A stretch of 37,078 nucleotides of DNA from Planctomycetes bacterium GWC2_45_44 (GCA_001824555.1 MHXU01000175.1:1-37078); one strand, 5' to 3'; numbered from the stretch's first letter, positions 22,229 through 31,132 are shown. Numbers and translations: made by a program. Notes: a model not told the origin generated them from the sequence alone.

Positions 22229-23086
22229 CTACTTTACAAACTTGTATGTGAGAAGTTTATAAACCAATTTAGCGGCGAGGAAGTCGGAACTTTTGTTTGC
22301 GGGAATGGGGCAAAGTTCGACGACATCGAAGCCGACGACGTTTTTCTCCGTCATTAGTCTTTTGAGGAAATCAAGCGTCTGATACCAGCCAAGTCCACCC
22401 GGCTCCGGAGTGCCAGTCCCCGGCATAATCGCGGGGTCAAAGGCATCAAGGTCGATTGTTAGATAGACATTTTTGGTTAATTTGCTCAAGCACTTATCGA
22501 ACCAGTCGTTATTATTGTAGATTTTGTGTGCGAGAAAAACATTGTCAACATTCTGAATCAGCGGGCCTTCCTCGACCGCTGCGCTTCTTATACCGACCTG
22601 AACGACTTGGCCGAGTTCTCTTGCGCGAGCCATTACGCAGGCGTGATTGTATTTCGAGCCGTGGTATTCATTGCGAAGGTCGGCGTGGGCATCGAACTGA
22701 ATAATCGACACATTGTCAAACGACTCGCTATGAGTTGCGATTGCCCCTGCGCTGACGGAGTGTTCGCCGCCGATGGTAACAACGTATTTTTTGCTTTTGA
22801 TATGTTTTAGAACCCGCGATTTAAGCTCGGCGGTCATCTTTTCCGGCGACTTTTTTTCCTTAATCGGCTCATCCGTAAATATGCCCTGCGTATAGACTTC
22901 CGAATCGGTTTCGATGTCGTAAGTTTCCATATTTGCCGAGGCTTCCAGCAGAGCGGCAGGGCCTTTGTCAGCGCCTTTTATCCAGGTGCTTGTCGCGTCA
23001 AACGGCGCGGGCAGAATGACAATTTTGGCTTTTTTATAGTCGCAATATTCTTCCGGCAAACCACAAAAGTTGTTTTCGTATTCCAT
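22229..23086 (-). CDS. speB: Agmatinase (ureohydrolase family)
   Basis: This is a manganese-dependent ureohydrolase of 285 residues. Metal-binding motifs are in the usual order: GGEHSVS (His ligand), FDAHADLRNEY (Asp and His ligands) and TIDLDAFDPAIMPGTGTPEPGG (two Asp ligands plus the G-x-G-T-P-E-P-G-G loop typical of agmatinases rather than arginases). The reaction splits agmatine into putrescine and urea. It lies 15 bases downstream of the pyruvoyl-dependent arginine decarboxylase gene, which makes agmatine, so the pair gives a short arginine-to-putrescine route for polyamine synthesis. ATG 23086 has AAAGG nearby. Confidence 0.93.
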   Translation of the reverse strand: MEYENNFCGLPEEYCDYKKAKIVILPAPFDATSTWIKGADKGPAALLEASANMETYDIETDSEVYTQGIFTDEPIKEKKSPEKMTAELKSRVLKHIKSKKYVVTIGGEHSVSAGAIATHSESFDNVSIIQFDAHADLRNEYHGSKYNHACVMARARELGQVVQVGIRSAAVEEGPLIQNVDNVFLAHKIYNNNDWFDKCLSKLTKNVYLTIDLDAFDPAIMPGTGTPEPGGLGWYQTLDFLKRLMTEKNVVGFDVVELCPIPANKSSDFLAAKLVYKLLTYKFVK

Positions 23087-23101
23087 TGCTGATAACCTTT
23101 T

Positions 23102-23668
23102 TTAGTCGAATATGAACATTGCTATCGCGACGCTGGTTGTCCAAAGCCCTTTTTCGCCTCGTCCTGCCTGCGTGATATTCGATGTTCTAATGATGAAGCC
23201 TGTTGATTTATAAACCTGTTCGCGTTCGCTCCAGGCGGTATTCGGGTCAACTTCAAGGCCGAGCGTTGTGCCGAGCATTTCGGCGGCTAAGTCTTCCGCC
23301 ATATCGCCGGCCTGTTTCTCGTTCATACCGTGGCCGTGAACTTCGCTAAGGTATCCCCAGTTATTTTTGTCCTTCGGCACAGCCATACCGATAGATGAGG
23401 CTATCAGCCTGCCGTGTTCGTTGGTGTCCGTTCTGGCCATAACGCAAAACGCGATAGAGCCTGGAACTAATTCTTTAAGTCCTGCGCTTTTGCTGATGAT
23501 TTTGCACTTTGGCGGCAGAATTGAAGAAACCTGAACAAGGTTCTGGTTTGCCACCCCTGCCTGACGCAGGGCCTCCTCGAAAGATTTCAACTGGTATCTG
23601 TGTCGGCCGATTCCCTTTGTTAAGAATATCCTGCTCGGCACCATACCATTAGCGAATAAATTAGGCAT
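23102..23668 (-). CDS. Pyruvoyl-dependent arginine decarboxylase
   Basis: This enzyme decarboxylates arginine to agmatine using a pyruvoyl group that it makes by self-cleavage. The product has 188 residues, the family length. LVQVSSILPPKC (Ser48-Ser49 region) is the cleavage site: the chain breaks in front of Ser49, which becomes the pyruvoyl group of the larger subunit. VPGSIAFCVMARTDTNEHG and the C-terminal GRGEKGLWTTSVAIAMF are also typical. It is the first gene of an operon with agmatinase (15-base gap). ATG 23668 has GAAAGGA about 11 bases upstream, and a promoter match lies at 23738-23765. This form of the enzyme is common in archaea, Chlamydiae and planctomycete-type bacteria. Confidence 0.92.
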   Translation of the reverse strand: MPNLFANGMVPSRIFLTKGIGRHRYQLKSFEEALRQAGVANQNLVQVSSILPPKCKIISKSAGLKELVPGSIAFCVMARTDTNEHGRLIASSIGMAVPKDKNNWGYLSEVHGHGMNEKQAGDMAEDLAAEMLGTTLGLEVDPNTAWSEREQVYKSTGFIIRTSNITQAGRGEKGLWTTSVAIAMFIFD

Positions 23669-23737
23669 TTCTTTTAAATTCCTTTCAACTAAAGAACAAA
23701 ATTACAGCACCAAAAACAATTTAAAACAGATTGCGCG

Positions 23738-23765
23738 ATTATATTACAGTGGAATCAAAAATCAA
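23738..23765 (-). promoter_or_regulatory. Sigma-70-type promoter of the arginine decarboxylase-agmatinase operon
   Basis: On the minus strand TTGATT (23760-23765) and TATAAT (23738-23743) are separated by 16 bases. Transcription would start near 23731, about 60 bases before the ATG at 23668. The -35 box matches four of six consensus bases and the -10 box all six. Confidence 0.6.
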
Positions 23766-23867
23766 AAATTAAATAAAAAATTAAAAACCTGCCAAAAAGG
23801 CAGATACCGGCGAGATGGGCGGACTCTAACATCTTTTTTGATAATGAGTTATGATTTTTGGATTGGC

Positions 23868-23883
23868 TGGCACGGCCTTTGCA
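23868..23883 (+). promoter_or_regulatory. Consensus sigma-54 promoter upstream of dnaK
   Basis: TGGCACG-GCCT-TTGCA is identical to the full sigma-54 consensus TGGCACG-N4-TTGCW. With the -12 C at 23882, transcription would start near 23894, leaving a leader of about 39 bases before the dnaK ATG at 23933. No CIRCE-type inverted repeat is seen in the spacer. Confidence 0.85.
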
Positions 23884-23932
23884 TTGTAGAATAGTTGAAT
23901 GAAAATTTCTTTAATTTAATGGAGAAATAACA

Positions 23933-25864
23933 ATGGGAAAGATAATTGGAATAGATTTAGGCACGACAAATTCGGTTGTTTCGATAATGGAAGGCTCATC
24001 GCCGAAGGTTTTGGTGAATTCTTCCGGCAACAGGCTCACGCCATCGGTTGTCGGTTTTACAGGTAAGGGCGAACGGCTCGTTGGTCAGATTGCCAAACAC
24101 CAGCAGGTAACTAATCCGGAAAATACCGTTTTTTCGATAAAACGCTTTATGGGCAGAAGGCACAGCGAAGTCGCCTCCGAAGAAAAAATCGTTCCATATA
24201 AGGTAACCGGCGGCGCGGCCGAATTAGTCAAGGTGAACATCAGGGGCAAAGAATATACCCCGCCTGAAATTTCCGCGATGATTTTGCAGGATTTGAAAAA
24301 GACCGCCGAAGATTATCTCGGCGAAAAAGTTGACCAGGCCGTTATCACCGTGCCGGCGTATTTCAATGATGCTCAACGTCAGGCGACAAAAGACGCAGGC
24401 ACAATCGCAGGTTTGAAGGTCGAGCGAATTATCAATGAGCCGACCGCTGCTGCGCTTGCTTATGGAATTGAAAAAAAGAAAAACGAGAAGGTCGCGGTCT
24501 TCGATTTCGGCGGCGGAACTTTTGACGTATCAATCCTCGATATCGGCGACAACGTGTTTGAAGTTCTTAGCACAAACGGCGACACGCATCTCGGCGGCGA
24601 CGACCTCGATGAACTGCTAATCAATTATTTGGCCGATGAATTCAAACAGAAAGAAGGCATCGACCTTCGCAAAGACCCGATGTCGCATCAGAGATTGAAA
24701 GAGGCCGCGGAAAAAGCCAAGTGCGAACTTTCCACGCAGGTCGAGACGACGGTAAATCTGCCGTTTATCACCGCTGACGCGTCCGGGCCGAAACATTTAC
24801 AGATAACAATTACGCGGAGCAAATTTGAAGCTCTTGCCGAGCCGGTGTTTGAAAAACTGAAAAGGCCGTGCATTCAGGCAATGAGCGATGCCAAACTCAA
24901 TCCTGCTGATATAGCAGAAGTTCTGCTTGTCGGCGGTTCGATAAGAATCCCGAAAGTTCAGCAGATTGTAAAAGATTTATTTAAGAAAGAGCCGAACAAG
25001 AGTTTGAATCCCGATGAAGTTGTAGCAATCGGCGCTGGAATTCAGGGAGCTGTTCTGGCCGGCGACGCGGGCGTTAAAGATATTTTGCTGCTTGACGTTA
25101 CGCCGCTTTCACTCGGCGTTGAAACGCTCGGCGGAGTTATGACCAAGCTCATCGACCGCAACACAACGATTCCAACGAGTAAAAAAGAAGTGTTCTCAAC
25201 CGCCGCCGACAGCCAGACGAGCGTTGACATTCACGTTTTGCAGGGCGAAAGAGAATTTGCACGCGACAACAGAACGCTGGGCAGATTCCAGCTTTCGGAT
25301 ATTCCGCCATCGCCTCGCGGAGTTCCGCAAATCGAAGTCGCTTTCGATATTGACGCAAACGGCATTTTGAACGTTTCGGCCAAAGACCTCGGCACAGGCA
25401 AACTGCAGTCGATACAGATTCAGTCCAGCTCCGGTTTGAATAAACAGGAAGTTGAAAAGATGACCAAAGACGCAGAAGCCCACGCTGCCGAAGATAAGAA
25501 ACGCAGAGAAGTGATTGACCTGAAGAATCAGGCAGACCAGCTTGTTTATTCGACGGAAAAGACGCTCAAGGAACACGGCGAAAAAGTTTCCGCTGAAACT
25601 CGCGGCAAAATTGAATCGGCGACGAACAATCTTAAGGAAGCGGCCAAAGGCGAAGACGGCGACGCGATAAAGAAAGCTATGGAAAATTTAAGCGCAGCGG
25701 CGCAGGAGCTTGGCAAGATTCTTTATGAAGAGGCCGCCAAGAAACAGGGCGGCGCACAGCAGGCTGGCAAGGCTGCTCCGGAACAAAATAACGCCGAGGG
25801 CGAAGTTCATCGCAAAGGCGGCGACGATGTAATCGATGCTGAATTTGAAGCGAAAGACAAGTAG
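23933..25864 (+). CDS. dnaK: Hsp70 chaperone DnaK
   Basis: The product is a full-length 643-residue Hsp70: [18 protein letters not shown] at the N terminus (phosphate loop 1), [34 protein letters not shown] (phosphate loop 2), [14 protein letters not shown] (adenosine site), the linker region [15 protein letters not shown], a substrate-binding beta domain and a helical lid ending in [13 protein letters not shown], close to the conserved EEVKDD-type tail. It folds cytoplasmic proteins with DnaJ and GrpE, neither of which is next to it. ATG 23933 has GGAG 8 bases upstream. A perfect sigma-54 promoter lies 50 bp upstream, unusual for dnaK. A terminator shared with the convergent mnmE follows. 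Confidence 0.97.
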   Translation: MGKIIGIDLGTTNSVVSIMEGSSPKVLVNSSGNRLTPSVVGFTGKGERLVGQIAKHQQVTNPENTVFSIKRFMGRRHSEVASEEKIVPYKVTGGAAELVKVNIRGKEYTPPEISAMILQDLKKTAEDYLGEKVDQAVITVPAYFNDAQRQATKDAGTIAGLKVERIINEPTAAALAYGIEKKKNEKVAVFDFGGGTFDVSILDIGDNVFEVLSTNGDTHLGGDDLDELLINYLADEFKQKEGIDLRKDPMSHQRLKEAAEKAKCELSTQVETTVNLPFITADASGPKHLQITITRSKFEALAEPVFEKLKRPCIQAMSDAKLNPADIAEVLLVGGSIRIPKVQQIVKDLFKKEPNKSLNPDEVVAIGAGIQGAVLAGDAGVKDILLLDVTPLSLGVETLGGVMTKLIDRNTTIPTSKKEVFSTAADSQTSVDIHVLQGEREFARDNRTLGRFQLSDIPPSPRGVPQIEVAFDIDANGILNVSAKDLGTGKLQSIQIQSSSGLNKQEVEKMTKDAEAHAAEDKKRREVIDLKNQADQLVYSTEKTLKEHGEKVSAETRGKIESATNNLKEAAKGEDGDAIKKAMENLSAAAQELGKILYEEAAKKQGGAQQAGKAAPEQNNAEGEVHRKGGDDVIDAEFEAKDK

Positions 25865-25890
25865 TCGTTAGTATATAGTATTTGGTATTT

Positions 25891-25924
25891 AAAAATGCTG
25901 TCGAAATATCGGCAGCATTTTTTT
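25891..25924. terminator. Bidirectional terminator between dnaK and mnmE
   Basis: AAAAATGCTG and CAGCATTTTTTT pair, with CGA/TCG continuing the stem through single mismatches, and both strands carry a T-run after the stem. It serves dnaK on the plus strand and overlaps the mnmE stop codon (25923-25925) on the minus strand. Confidence 0.85.
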
Positions 25925-27326
25925 ATTTGCCGATGCAGAATTTCGAGAAGATATTATCTAATATCGCTTCGTCGATATGCCCGGCATCGAAGCCAGCAAG
26001 ACAGGCTAACGCATTACGCAGAAACACAGCGGCGATTTCTTCATTGTTGTTTTTCAATTCATTTTGAGCGTCTCCGATATTTTTCATCGCCTCGTTGGCG
26101 ATTTGAAGATGTCTTGCGGTCAGAGTGGTTTTATCGGCAGCCTGAGAGGAAAAAGCGGTTTGAGTGATTATAGTCTGTCGAATAGTTTGTTTTAAAACTT
26201 CTAAACCTGTTGATGTTTTTATGCTGACGGGCAAAAAATCCCTGTTGAAAATGTTTTTTAGTTCCTCAATTTTTTTTGCGGATTGTTTATCGTTCAATAA
26301 ATCGCTTTTTGTCGCTGTGAAAATGGCAGGCTTTTTATTTGTAGGGTGGGCTTTAGCCCACGCGGTATTGTTCAGGATTTTTATATCTTCTGAATAATCA
26401 TCCTTCGTAATATCCACACAGAAAATTATTAACATTGAAGTTTCAATCGCATTTAAAGCTGCCGTATTTGCCAGCCTTTCAAGAATATCGGCAGGCTCAA
26501 TAACAAGACCTGCTGTATCAAACAAAACGCAGTCGCAGTTATCCAATTTTAACCAATGCTGCAAAACGTCGCGTGTTGTGCCTGCCTGTTCGGATACGAT
26601 GCTTCTGTTTTCGCCGACAAGCGCATTGAGCAGGCTGCTTTTCCCCGCATTCGGCGCGCCGACAATCACAACGGAAGGAGCAGCAGCAATCTGTTCATAA
26701 GTAATCGCACCGGCTATAAGCTTGTTCAAACTGGTTTTTATTTTTTTGGTTTTTTCAAGAGCGGTTTTTTTAGAGATAAGCTCGATATCCTCATCGCCGA
26801 AGTCAAGTCCCGCCTCTATGAGACTAAGGAGTTCAAGGATGTCATTTTTAATTTTAGTAATGGTTTGTTCGAGCGAGCCGCCGAGCAGTTTTTGCGCCGC
26901 GGCGAGCTGATATTCGTTTGAGCTTGAAATTATCTGCGAAACAGCCTCGGCCTGTGAAAGATTTATTTTCGCATTCAGATAAGCCCTGTATGTAAATTCG
27001 CCGCTCTGCGCAAATCGACATCCTGATGAAGTAATTTCTGAAAGCAGCGACTGGACAGCGTCGTCGCAGGCGAAGATATGGATTTCGACGAGGTTTTGGC
27101 CGGTGTATGAATTTGGGCAGACGAAAATATACAGAACCGCGCGAACAAAAAAATCGTCTGTGATTTTTAGCGTTGCGGGAAAAACAGTTCTTTTTCGTGG
27201 CAGTTTCTCTTCGGCGAAACTTTCCAAACAATCAAAAGCCTTGTCGCCGGTGATGCGTACAATTTTTTTCGGCGCAGGCGTCGAGCCGCTGGATACCGCA
27301 ACTATTGTATCGTCAATATTGTACAT
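25923..27326 (-). CDS. mnmE: tRNA modification GTPase MnmE
   Basis: MnmE, with MnmG, modifies the wobble uridine (mnm5/cmnm5) of certain tRNAs, using formyl-tetrahydrofolate and GTP. The 467-residue product has an N-terminal folate-binding domain (SYTGQNLVEIH; GCRFAQSGEFTYRAYLNAKINLSQAEAV), a helical domain, an inserted G domain (G1 GAPNAGKSS 223-231, G2 AGTTRD, G3 DTAG 270-273, G4 TKSD 339-342) and the C-terminal CIGK, whose Cys is the family hallmark. G4 is TKSD instead of NKxD, a tolerated change. Residues 322-329 are encoded by a palindromic repeat (26341-26363) found also upstream of pyrG. ATG 27326 lacks a ribosome site; its leader is a long hairpin. yidC lies upstream, the common order. 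Confidence 0.94.
   Translation of the reverse strand: MYNIDDTIVAVSSGSTPAPKKIVRITGDKAFDCLESFAEEKLPRKRTVFPATLKITDDFFVRAVLYIFVCPNSYTGQNLVEIHIFACDDAVQSLLSEITSSGCRFAQSGEFTYRAYLNAKINLSQAEAVSQIISSSNEYQLAAAQKLLGGSLEQTITKIKNDILELLSLIEAGLDFGDEDIELISKKTALEKTKKIKTSLNKLIAGAITYEQIAAAPSVVIVGAPNAGKSSLLNALVGENRSIVSEQAGTTRDVLQHWLKLDNCDCVLFDTAGLVIEPADILERLANTAALNAIETSMLIIFCVDITKDDYSEDIKILNNTAWAKAHPTNKKPAIFTATKSDLLNDKQSAKKIEELKNIFNRDFLPVSIKTSTGLEVLKQTIRQTIITQTAFSSQAADKTTLTARHLQIANEAMKNIGDAQNELKNNNEEIAAVFLRNALACLAGFDAGHIDEAILDNIFSKFCIGK
26341..26363. repeat. Interspersed palindromic repeat inside mnmE
   Basis: GTGGGCT and AGCCCAC form a perfect stem with a TT loop, in a 23-bp unit whose other copy (34282-34305) is intergenic upstream of pyrG and differs by one inserted base. 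Read on the minus strand in the mnmE frame it encodes AWAKAHPT. It lies between the G3 and G4 motifs of the GTPase domain and keeps the frame open. Confidence 0.75.
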
Positions 27327-27331
27327 TTTTA

Positions 27332-27403
27332 AGCCACCAAGACACAAAGGCACAAAGAAAGAATCATATAAGTACAACTTCGTGTCTTCGTGCCTTTGTG
27401 GCT
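27332..27403. repeat. Long hairpin in the yidC-mnmE spacer
   Basis: Arms of 26 bases (27332-27357 and 27378-27403), built from CACAAAG and AGACAC units, pair with a few mismatches around a 20-base loop. Sequences of this kind occur widely as intergenic repeats. It fills the spacer and ends five bases before the mnmE ATG, so it takes the place where a ribosome site would be expected. Confidence 0.7.
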
Positions 27404-27412
27404 ATATTTCTA

Positions 27413-29269
27413 TTATGAAAACTTTATCGGCGGTTTTGGCTTTTTCTTTTTCAGTTTGCCGCCGAGTTTGGATGTTGTCGGCACCAGAGTCGATTGCTCG
27501 GCAGCTTCTTTTTCGCGAATGTGTTTTCTGATTACATACTGCTCGACAACGCCTGCGGTAGTGCTGGCCATAATATAAAGGTTCAAGCCGGAAGGCGCTC
27601 TGTAAAGGAACATAATCATCATAATCGGCATCATCCACAGCATCATTTTCTGCTGTTGAGCGGCCTGCGGACTACTCGAAGGAGCTGACGACGGCGTGAG
27701 CTTCTGCTGCGCGAACATAGCAATTCCCAGCAGCAGCGGCAGCAAATTAAAACTCGTGCCGATAAATGAGCCGATGAGCGGAATTTTCGCGGTCGCCGCA
27801 GGCAGCATAAAAATCGCGTCGGAACTTGAAAGGTCGGTAATCCAAAATGGCAGAAACGCTGCGCCTCTGAATTCGATGCCCGCGTAAATCGCGCTGTAAA
27901 GAGCAATCCATATCGGCATCTGGAGCAGCATCGGCAGGCAGCCGAGTATCGGCGTTGCTCCCTGCTCTCTGTAAAGACCGGCCAGCTTCTTTTGCATTTC
28001 GGCTTTGTTGCCTGCGTATTTTTGTTTTATTTCCTCGGCCATCGGCCCCAGCTTGCTCATCTTCATCATAGAGACCTGACTCTTTTTTGTAATCGGATGG
28101 AGCAGGACGCGAACTATGAAAACGAAAATTATAATTACAATGCCGTAGTTTCCTATGTAGCCGAACATCCAGTCCATCGCCGCGAGAATAAAAAAGCTAA
28201 GCGGCCTGAACGTATCGCCCATACAGGCCTGAAAATCAATTACCTTTATAAAGCCCAGACTATCGTACAAAGGCGTGGAGTTGAATAAATCTCTGTCTTT
28301 CGGTCCGATGTAAATCTGGAAATCGCATTTTTGTTCGCCGGCAGGAGCGATTTTAAAAGTTACGGTTCTGAAAAATGTCGCCTGGTTTTCATCGCCGCTT
28401 TCGGCTTTGCCGTCAGGGTCAAAAGCAATCACGGCTTTGCCTGCGAGCCAGTTCGCCGATGTACTGTTGGCTTCCTGCGGAACAGGTCTTACGATTGTTG
28501 TGAAGTATTTATTTGTCTCGGCAAGCCAGAGAAATTTATAGTCGGCGTTTTTGTGGAACAGTTCCTGTTTGCCGCTCTGCTCTTTGGCTAATTTTTTTAC
28601 GTTTGTTTTTATCGCTTCAACGGTACCGGTGTCCGTGAGAAAGCCTGCGACAACGCCTCTGGTGTCCGCTCTTTCGTCTTCTCTTTCAATTCCCGCCGCG
28701 GCCGTGGTTTCGATGCCGGCCTCGACATTGCTGTCGCTCACATTGCTGATTGTCATTTCGCAATTGAGCAGATAGTCTTCGCGTTTTAAAGTGTATGTTT
28801 TGGTGAGTTTGATAAAATCGCTGCCGTCTTTTGTAATCATTGCGGAAAAACTTATTTTGGCGACATCGTTGGCTTCTTCTATACCCTGACTTTGCCAGTT
28901 GAGCTTATCGAGCGGAAACGCCTTGCCGATGCCTGGCAAAAGCAATCTCGCCGCCGACATTGTGTTAATGTTGTCAAAACCGTTGAGCAATTCCAGAGGC
29001 TTGGGATTTTTACGATTGCGGTCGTTGTAATCTCGCAAAAATGCTTTAGAAACAGCGGCGCCTTTTGTCGTAAGCTCAAGCTCGAGCTTGTACGGGTTGC
29101 CGGTTTTGGCATCGGCGACAGAGCCGAGCGTGAAAGTTTTCTGCTCTGCGTTTGATGCGGAAATGTATATCCCCTGTGTCATCATCGGCGTATTGCCGTC
29201 AGCAAATACTATTCCGCAAATAAAAAGGGGGATATAAATGAATAGAAATACATTTTTTTTAATATTCAT
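27413..29269 (-). CDS. yidC: Membrane protein insertase YidC
   Basis: YidC inserts proteins into the inner membrane, alone or with SecYEG. The 618-residue product has an N-terminal hydrophobic segment (FLFIYIPLFICGIVFADG), which looks more like a cleavable signal peptide than the usual anchor helix. A large periplasmic beta domain follows (about 30-350), then the conserved 60KD_IMP core: GIVIIIFVFIVRVLLHPITKKSQVSM with the groove Arg, the cytoplasmic coiled hairpin (GPMAEEIKQKYAGNKAEMQKKLAGLYREQG), and PILGCLPMLLQMPIWIALY; later helices end at YRAPSGLNLYIMAST. The tail is Lys-rich (GGKLKKKKPKPP), as in ribosome-binding YidC forms. It begins five bases after the phosphoesterase stop and lies upstream of mnmE. 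Confidence 0.96.
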   Translation of the reverse strand: MNIKKNVFLFIYIPLFICGIVFADGNTPMMTQGIYISASNAEQKTFTLGSVADAKTGNPYKLELELTTKGAAVSKAFLRDYNDRNRKNPKPLELLNGFDNINTMSAARLLLPGIGKAFPLDKLNWQSQGIEEANDVAKISFSAMITKDGSDFIKLTKTYTLKREDYLLNCEMTISNVSDSNVEAGIETTAAAGIEREDERADTRGVVAGFLTDTGTVEAIKTNVKKLAKEQSGKQELFHKNADYKFLWLAETNKYFTTIVRPVPQEANSTSANWLAGKAVIAFDPDGKAESGDENQATFFRTVTFKIAPAGEQKCDFQIYIGPKDRDLFNSTPLYDSLGFIKVIDFQACMGDTFRPLSFFILAAMDWMFGYIGNYGIVIIIFVFIVRVLLHPITKKSQVSMMKMSKLGPMAEEIKQKYAGNKAEMQKKLAGLYREQGATPILGCLPMLLQMPIWIALYSAIYAGIEFRGAAFLPFWITDLSSSDAIFMLPAATAKIPLIGSFIGTSFNLLPLLLGIAMFAQQKLTPSSAPSSSPQAAQQQKMMLWMMPIMMIMFLYRAPSGLNLYIMASTTAGVVEQYVIRKHIREKEAAEQSTLVPTTSKLGGKLKKKKPKPPIKFS

Positions 29270-29274
29270 AATAA

Positions 29275-30051
29275 TTATCTGCCTTCGCTTAATCTGTCTG
29301 CTTCGAAATTGTCAAGTTCTTCAATGTCATAAATTTTCTTTTGTGTGGTTTTAAAGTCGTATTCTAATCTGACAAAATGAACATTATTTTTGTCAACATA
29401 GGCATAGCTTGCCTTGTTGTTTTTGTCGCGGGGCTGGCCGACAGAGCCGACGTTTATAATCGCTCGTTCCTCGGCGATAATCGGATAGACATTTTCAAGC
29501 TCGTCCGGCGCATAAAAATCAGGGTCGTCGAGAAAAACGCCCGGCAGGTGAGTATGCCCGATGAAGCAAATGTGTTTTACCTTTTCAAACATCGCGGTAA
29601 TTTTTGTCGGTGTCGTATAAACATCGTCAGGGAAAACGTATTCGTTAATCGGTCGGCGGGGCGAGGCGTGGACAAAATCCAAAATCGCTTTCGTGCCGTT
29701 AAGCTCCGTGTTCAGTGTCCATCGCATCTGCTGCAGCCCCAGATAATTCCAGCGGTTGTGTCTCTTGGTCGGGTCTTTTTCGGTTTCGAGTTGATTTCTC
29801 GTCCAGAAACTTGCGCGCTCGGCTCCGAGATTGAAATTCGTCGGCTCATATAATATCGCGTAATCGTGGTTGCCAATAACGCAGGATTGCGTCTTGTCTA
29901 TTACTAAATCAAGGCATTCACCGGGGTTAGGGCCATAGCCGACTATGTCGCCAAGGCAGTAAATTGTCTTTATGCCCCTGTTTTCAATGTCCGCAAGGAC
30001 AGTTGTCAGTGCCTCAAGATTAGAGTGTATATCGCTTATAATCGCAAACAT
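29275..30051 (-). CDS. Calcineurin-like metallophosphoesterase (YfcE/Metallophos_2 type)
   Basis: The product has 258 residues and the five metal motifs of the calcineurin-like superfamily: SDIHSNLEAL at the start, GDIVGYGPNP, GNHDYAI, VHASPRR and GHTHLPG, plus INVGSVGQPRD near the C terminus. The combination SDIHSN with GDIVGYGP is typical of the bacterial Metallophos_2 group, some members of which are phosphodiesterases. The substrate is unknown. It is the first of three genes on the minus strand with yidC (5-base gap) and mnmE, so it is probably cotranscribed with the insertase gene. ATG 30051 has only a weak ribosome site. Confidence 0.9.
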   Translation of the reverse strand: MFAIISDIHSNLEALTTVLADIENRGIKTIYCLGDIVGYGPNPGECLDLVIDKTQSCVIGNHDYAILYEPTNFNLGAERASFWTRNQLETEKDPTKRHNRWNYLGLQQMRWTLNTELNGTKAILDFVHASPRRPINEYVFPDDVYTTPTKITAMFEKVKHICFIGHTHLPGVFLDDPDFYAPDELENVYPIIAEERAIINVGSVGQPRDKNNKASYAYVDKNNVHFVRLEYDFKTTQKKIYDIEELDNFEADRLSEGR

Positions 30052-30175
30052 TTAAGAAATTTCCAGATAGCCCAACAGAATTAGTGTTTTACAGAGGCGA
30101 TACTTATACCAGAAAGGATAAAACTATTCCAGCGGCAAATGTGCTGTTATAAAAAAGACTTGGCAGGTAGAGTAA

Positions 30176-31057
30176 CTACGGTTCTACTATGCCCTGCATA
30201 GTACCGGATAGCCAATATTCGATGATGTCCTGTAAATCGTTGAAATCGACGATACCGTTGTTGTCGGAATCCGTGCCGTACATACAGTTATGGTTTGGGT
30301 CGTTGAATACGCTTAAGTCATTGCAGTCGCAGAGCCAGTCGTTCGCCAGCATTGCGAAATCGAAGAAATCGACGGCGCAATCAGCATTTATGTCGCCGGA
30401 AATTGGGCTGTTGGGACATATTACTAAGCCGTCAACGGCAAAATAGGAATTGTAGATATAATCCTGTTTGTCAGAGATAAAAATCCTTAAATCATACTCG
30501 CCGGCCTGATTTGCATCGAAAATGTAGTCGAACCTCTGCCAGCCCCTCATCGACCTGAAGCTTTCAACATCGGCTACGCAGACTCTTATAATATTAACCT
30601 CGATTATATTCGTATCCGGCTGTACTAATTGGATAGCCCCCCAGTCATCGTAAGGAGTCCAGTCGTTCGTGCCGAAAAAGTACGCCCCCGTCAATCTGTC
30701 GCCTGGTTTGATTGTAATTGACTGGCGCAACTCTGCGTGATTCGGTTCGGGCAACAAATCTCCGGTACTCAAAACAACGAAACGCTCGCCCTCATACGGA
30801 AGTAAGCCTATATCTTGGTCGAGTGGCCAGTTTGGAGGTCTCAGGTTGGAAAACCGTCCGGCAAAACTGCTCATAACCGCGGTGTAGTTAGTCCTCTTCC
30901 AGCCTGCCGGAGCGTTGAAATCGGGCGGGGAATTGATATCGAAAATTTCGAAGCCGGGGTTATTGATATCATTGGAGTCAGCCAGAGCGGACATCGAGGC
31001 GCAGAAACAGCAGAGACAAAAACACACACCACACAAATATGCAAATCTGTAATTCAT
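30176..31057 (-). CDS. Secreted protein with dockerin-type repeats
   Basis: This is an exported protein of 293 residues. The signal peptide is Cys-rich (FAYLCGVCFCLCCFCASMSALA). The body (about 28-215) is a beta-rich domain that begins NDINNPGFEIFD and ends FAVDGLVI, a pattern seen in carbohydrate-binding-like jelly-roll domains. The C-terminal 70 residues contain two calcium-loop motifs of dockerin type I: DINADCAVDFFDFAMLANDW and DSDNNGIVDFNDLQDIIEYW. Such repeats are abundant in planctomycete secreted proteins and need not mean cellulosomes. It stands alone between a strong promoter (31104-31132) and a short spacer before the phosphoesterase operon. The ligand is unknown. Confidence 0.88.
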   Translation of the reverse strand: MNYRFAYLCGVCFCLCCFCASMSALADSNDINNPGFEIFDINSPPDFNAPAGWKRTNYTAVMSSFAGRFSNLRPPNWPLDQDIGLLPYEGERFVVLSTGDLLPEPNHAELRQSITIKPGDRLTGAYFFGTNDWTPYDDWGAIQLVQPDTNIIEVNIIRVCVADVESFRSMRGWQRFDYIFDANQAGEYDLRIFISDKQDYIYNSYFAVDGLVICPNSPISGDINADCAVDFFDFAMLANDWLCDCNDLSVFNDPNHNCMYGTDSDNNGIVDFNDLQDIIEYWLSGTMQGIVEP

Positions 31058-31103
31058 CTTATCTTATAATTCCAAAAGACGTAAAGACTTACGCACTGTC
31101 CAT

Positions 31104-31132
31104 ATTATAGCTCTACGGGTACTAAAAAGCAA
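31104..31132 (-). promoter_or_regulatory. Sigma-70-type promoter of the dockerin-repeat gene
   Basis: On the minus strand TTGCTT (31127-31132) and TATAAT (31104-31109) are separated by exactly 17 bases. Transcription would start near 31097, about 40 bases before the ATG at 31057. Confidence 0.7.
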
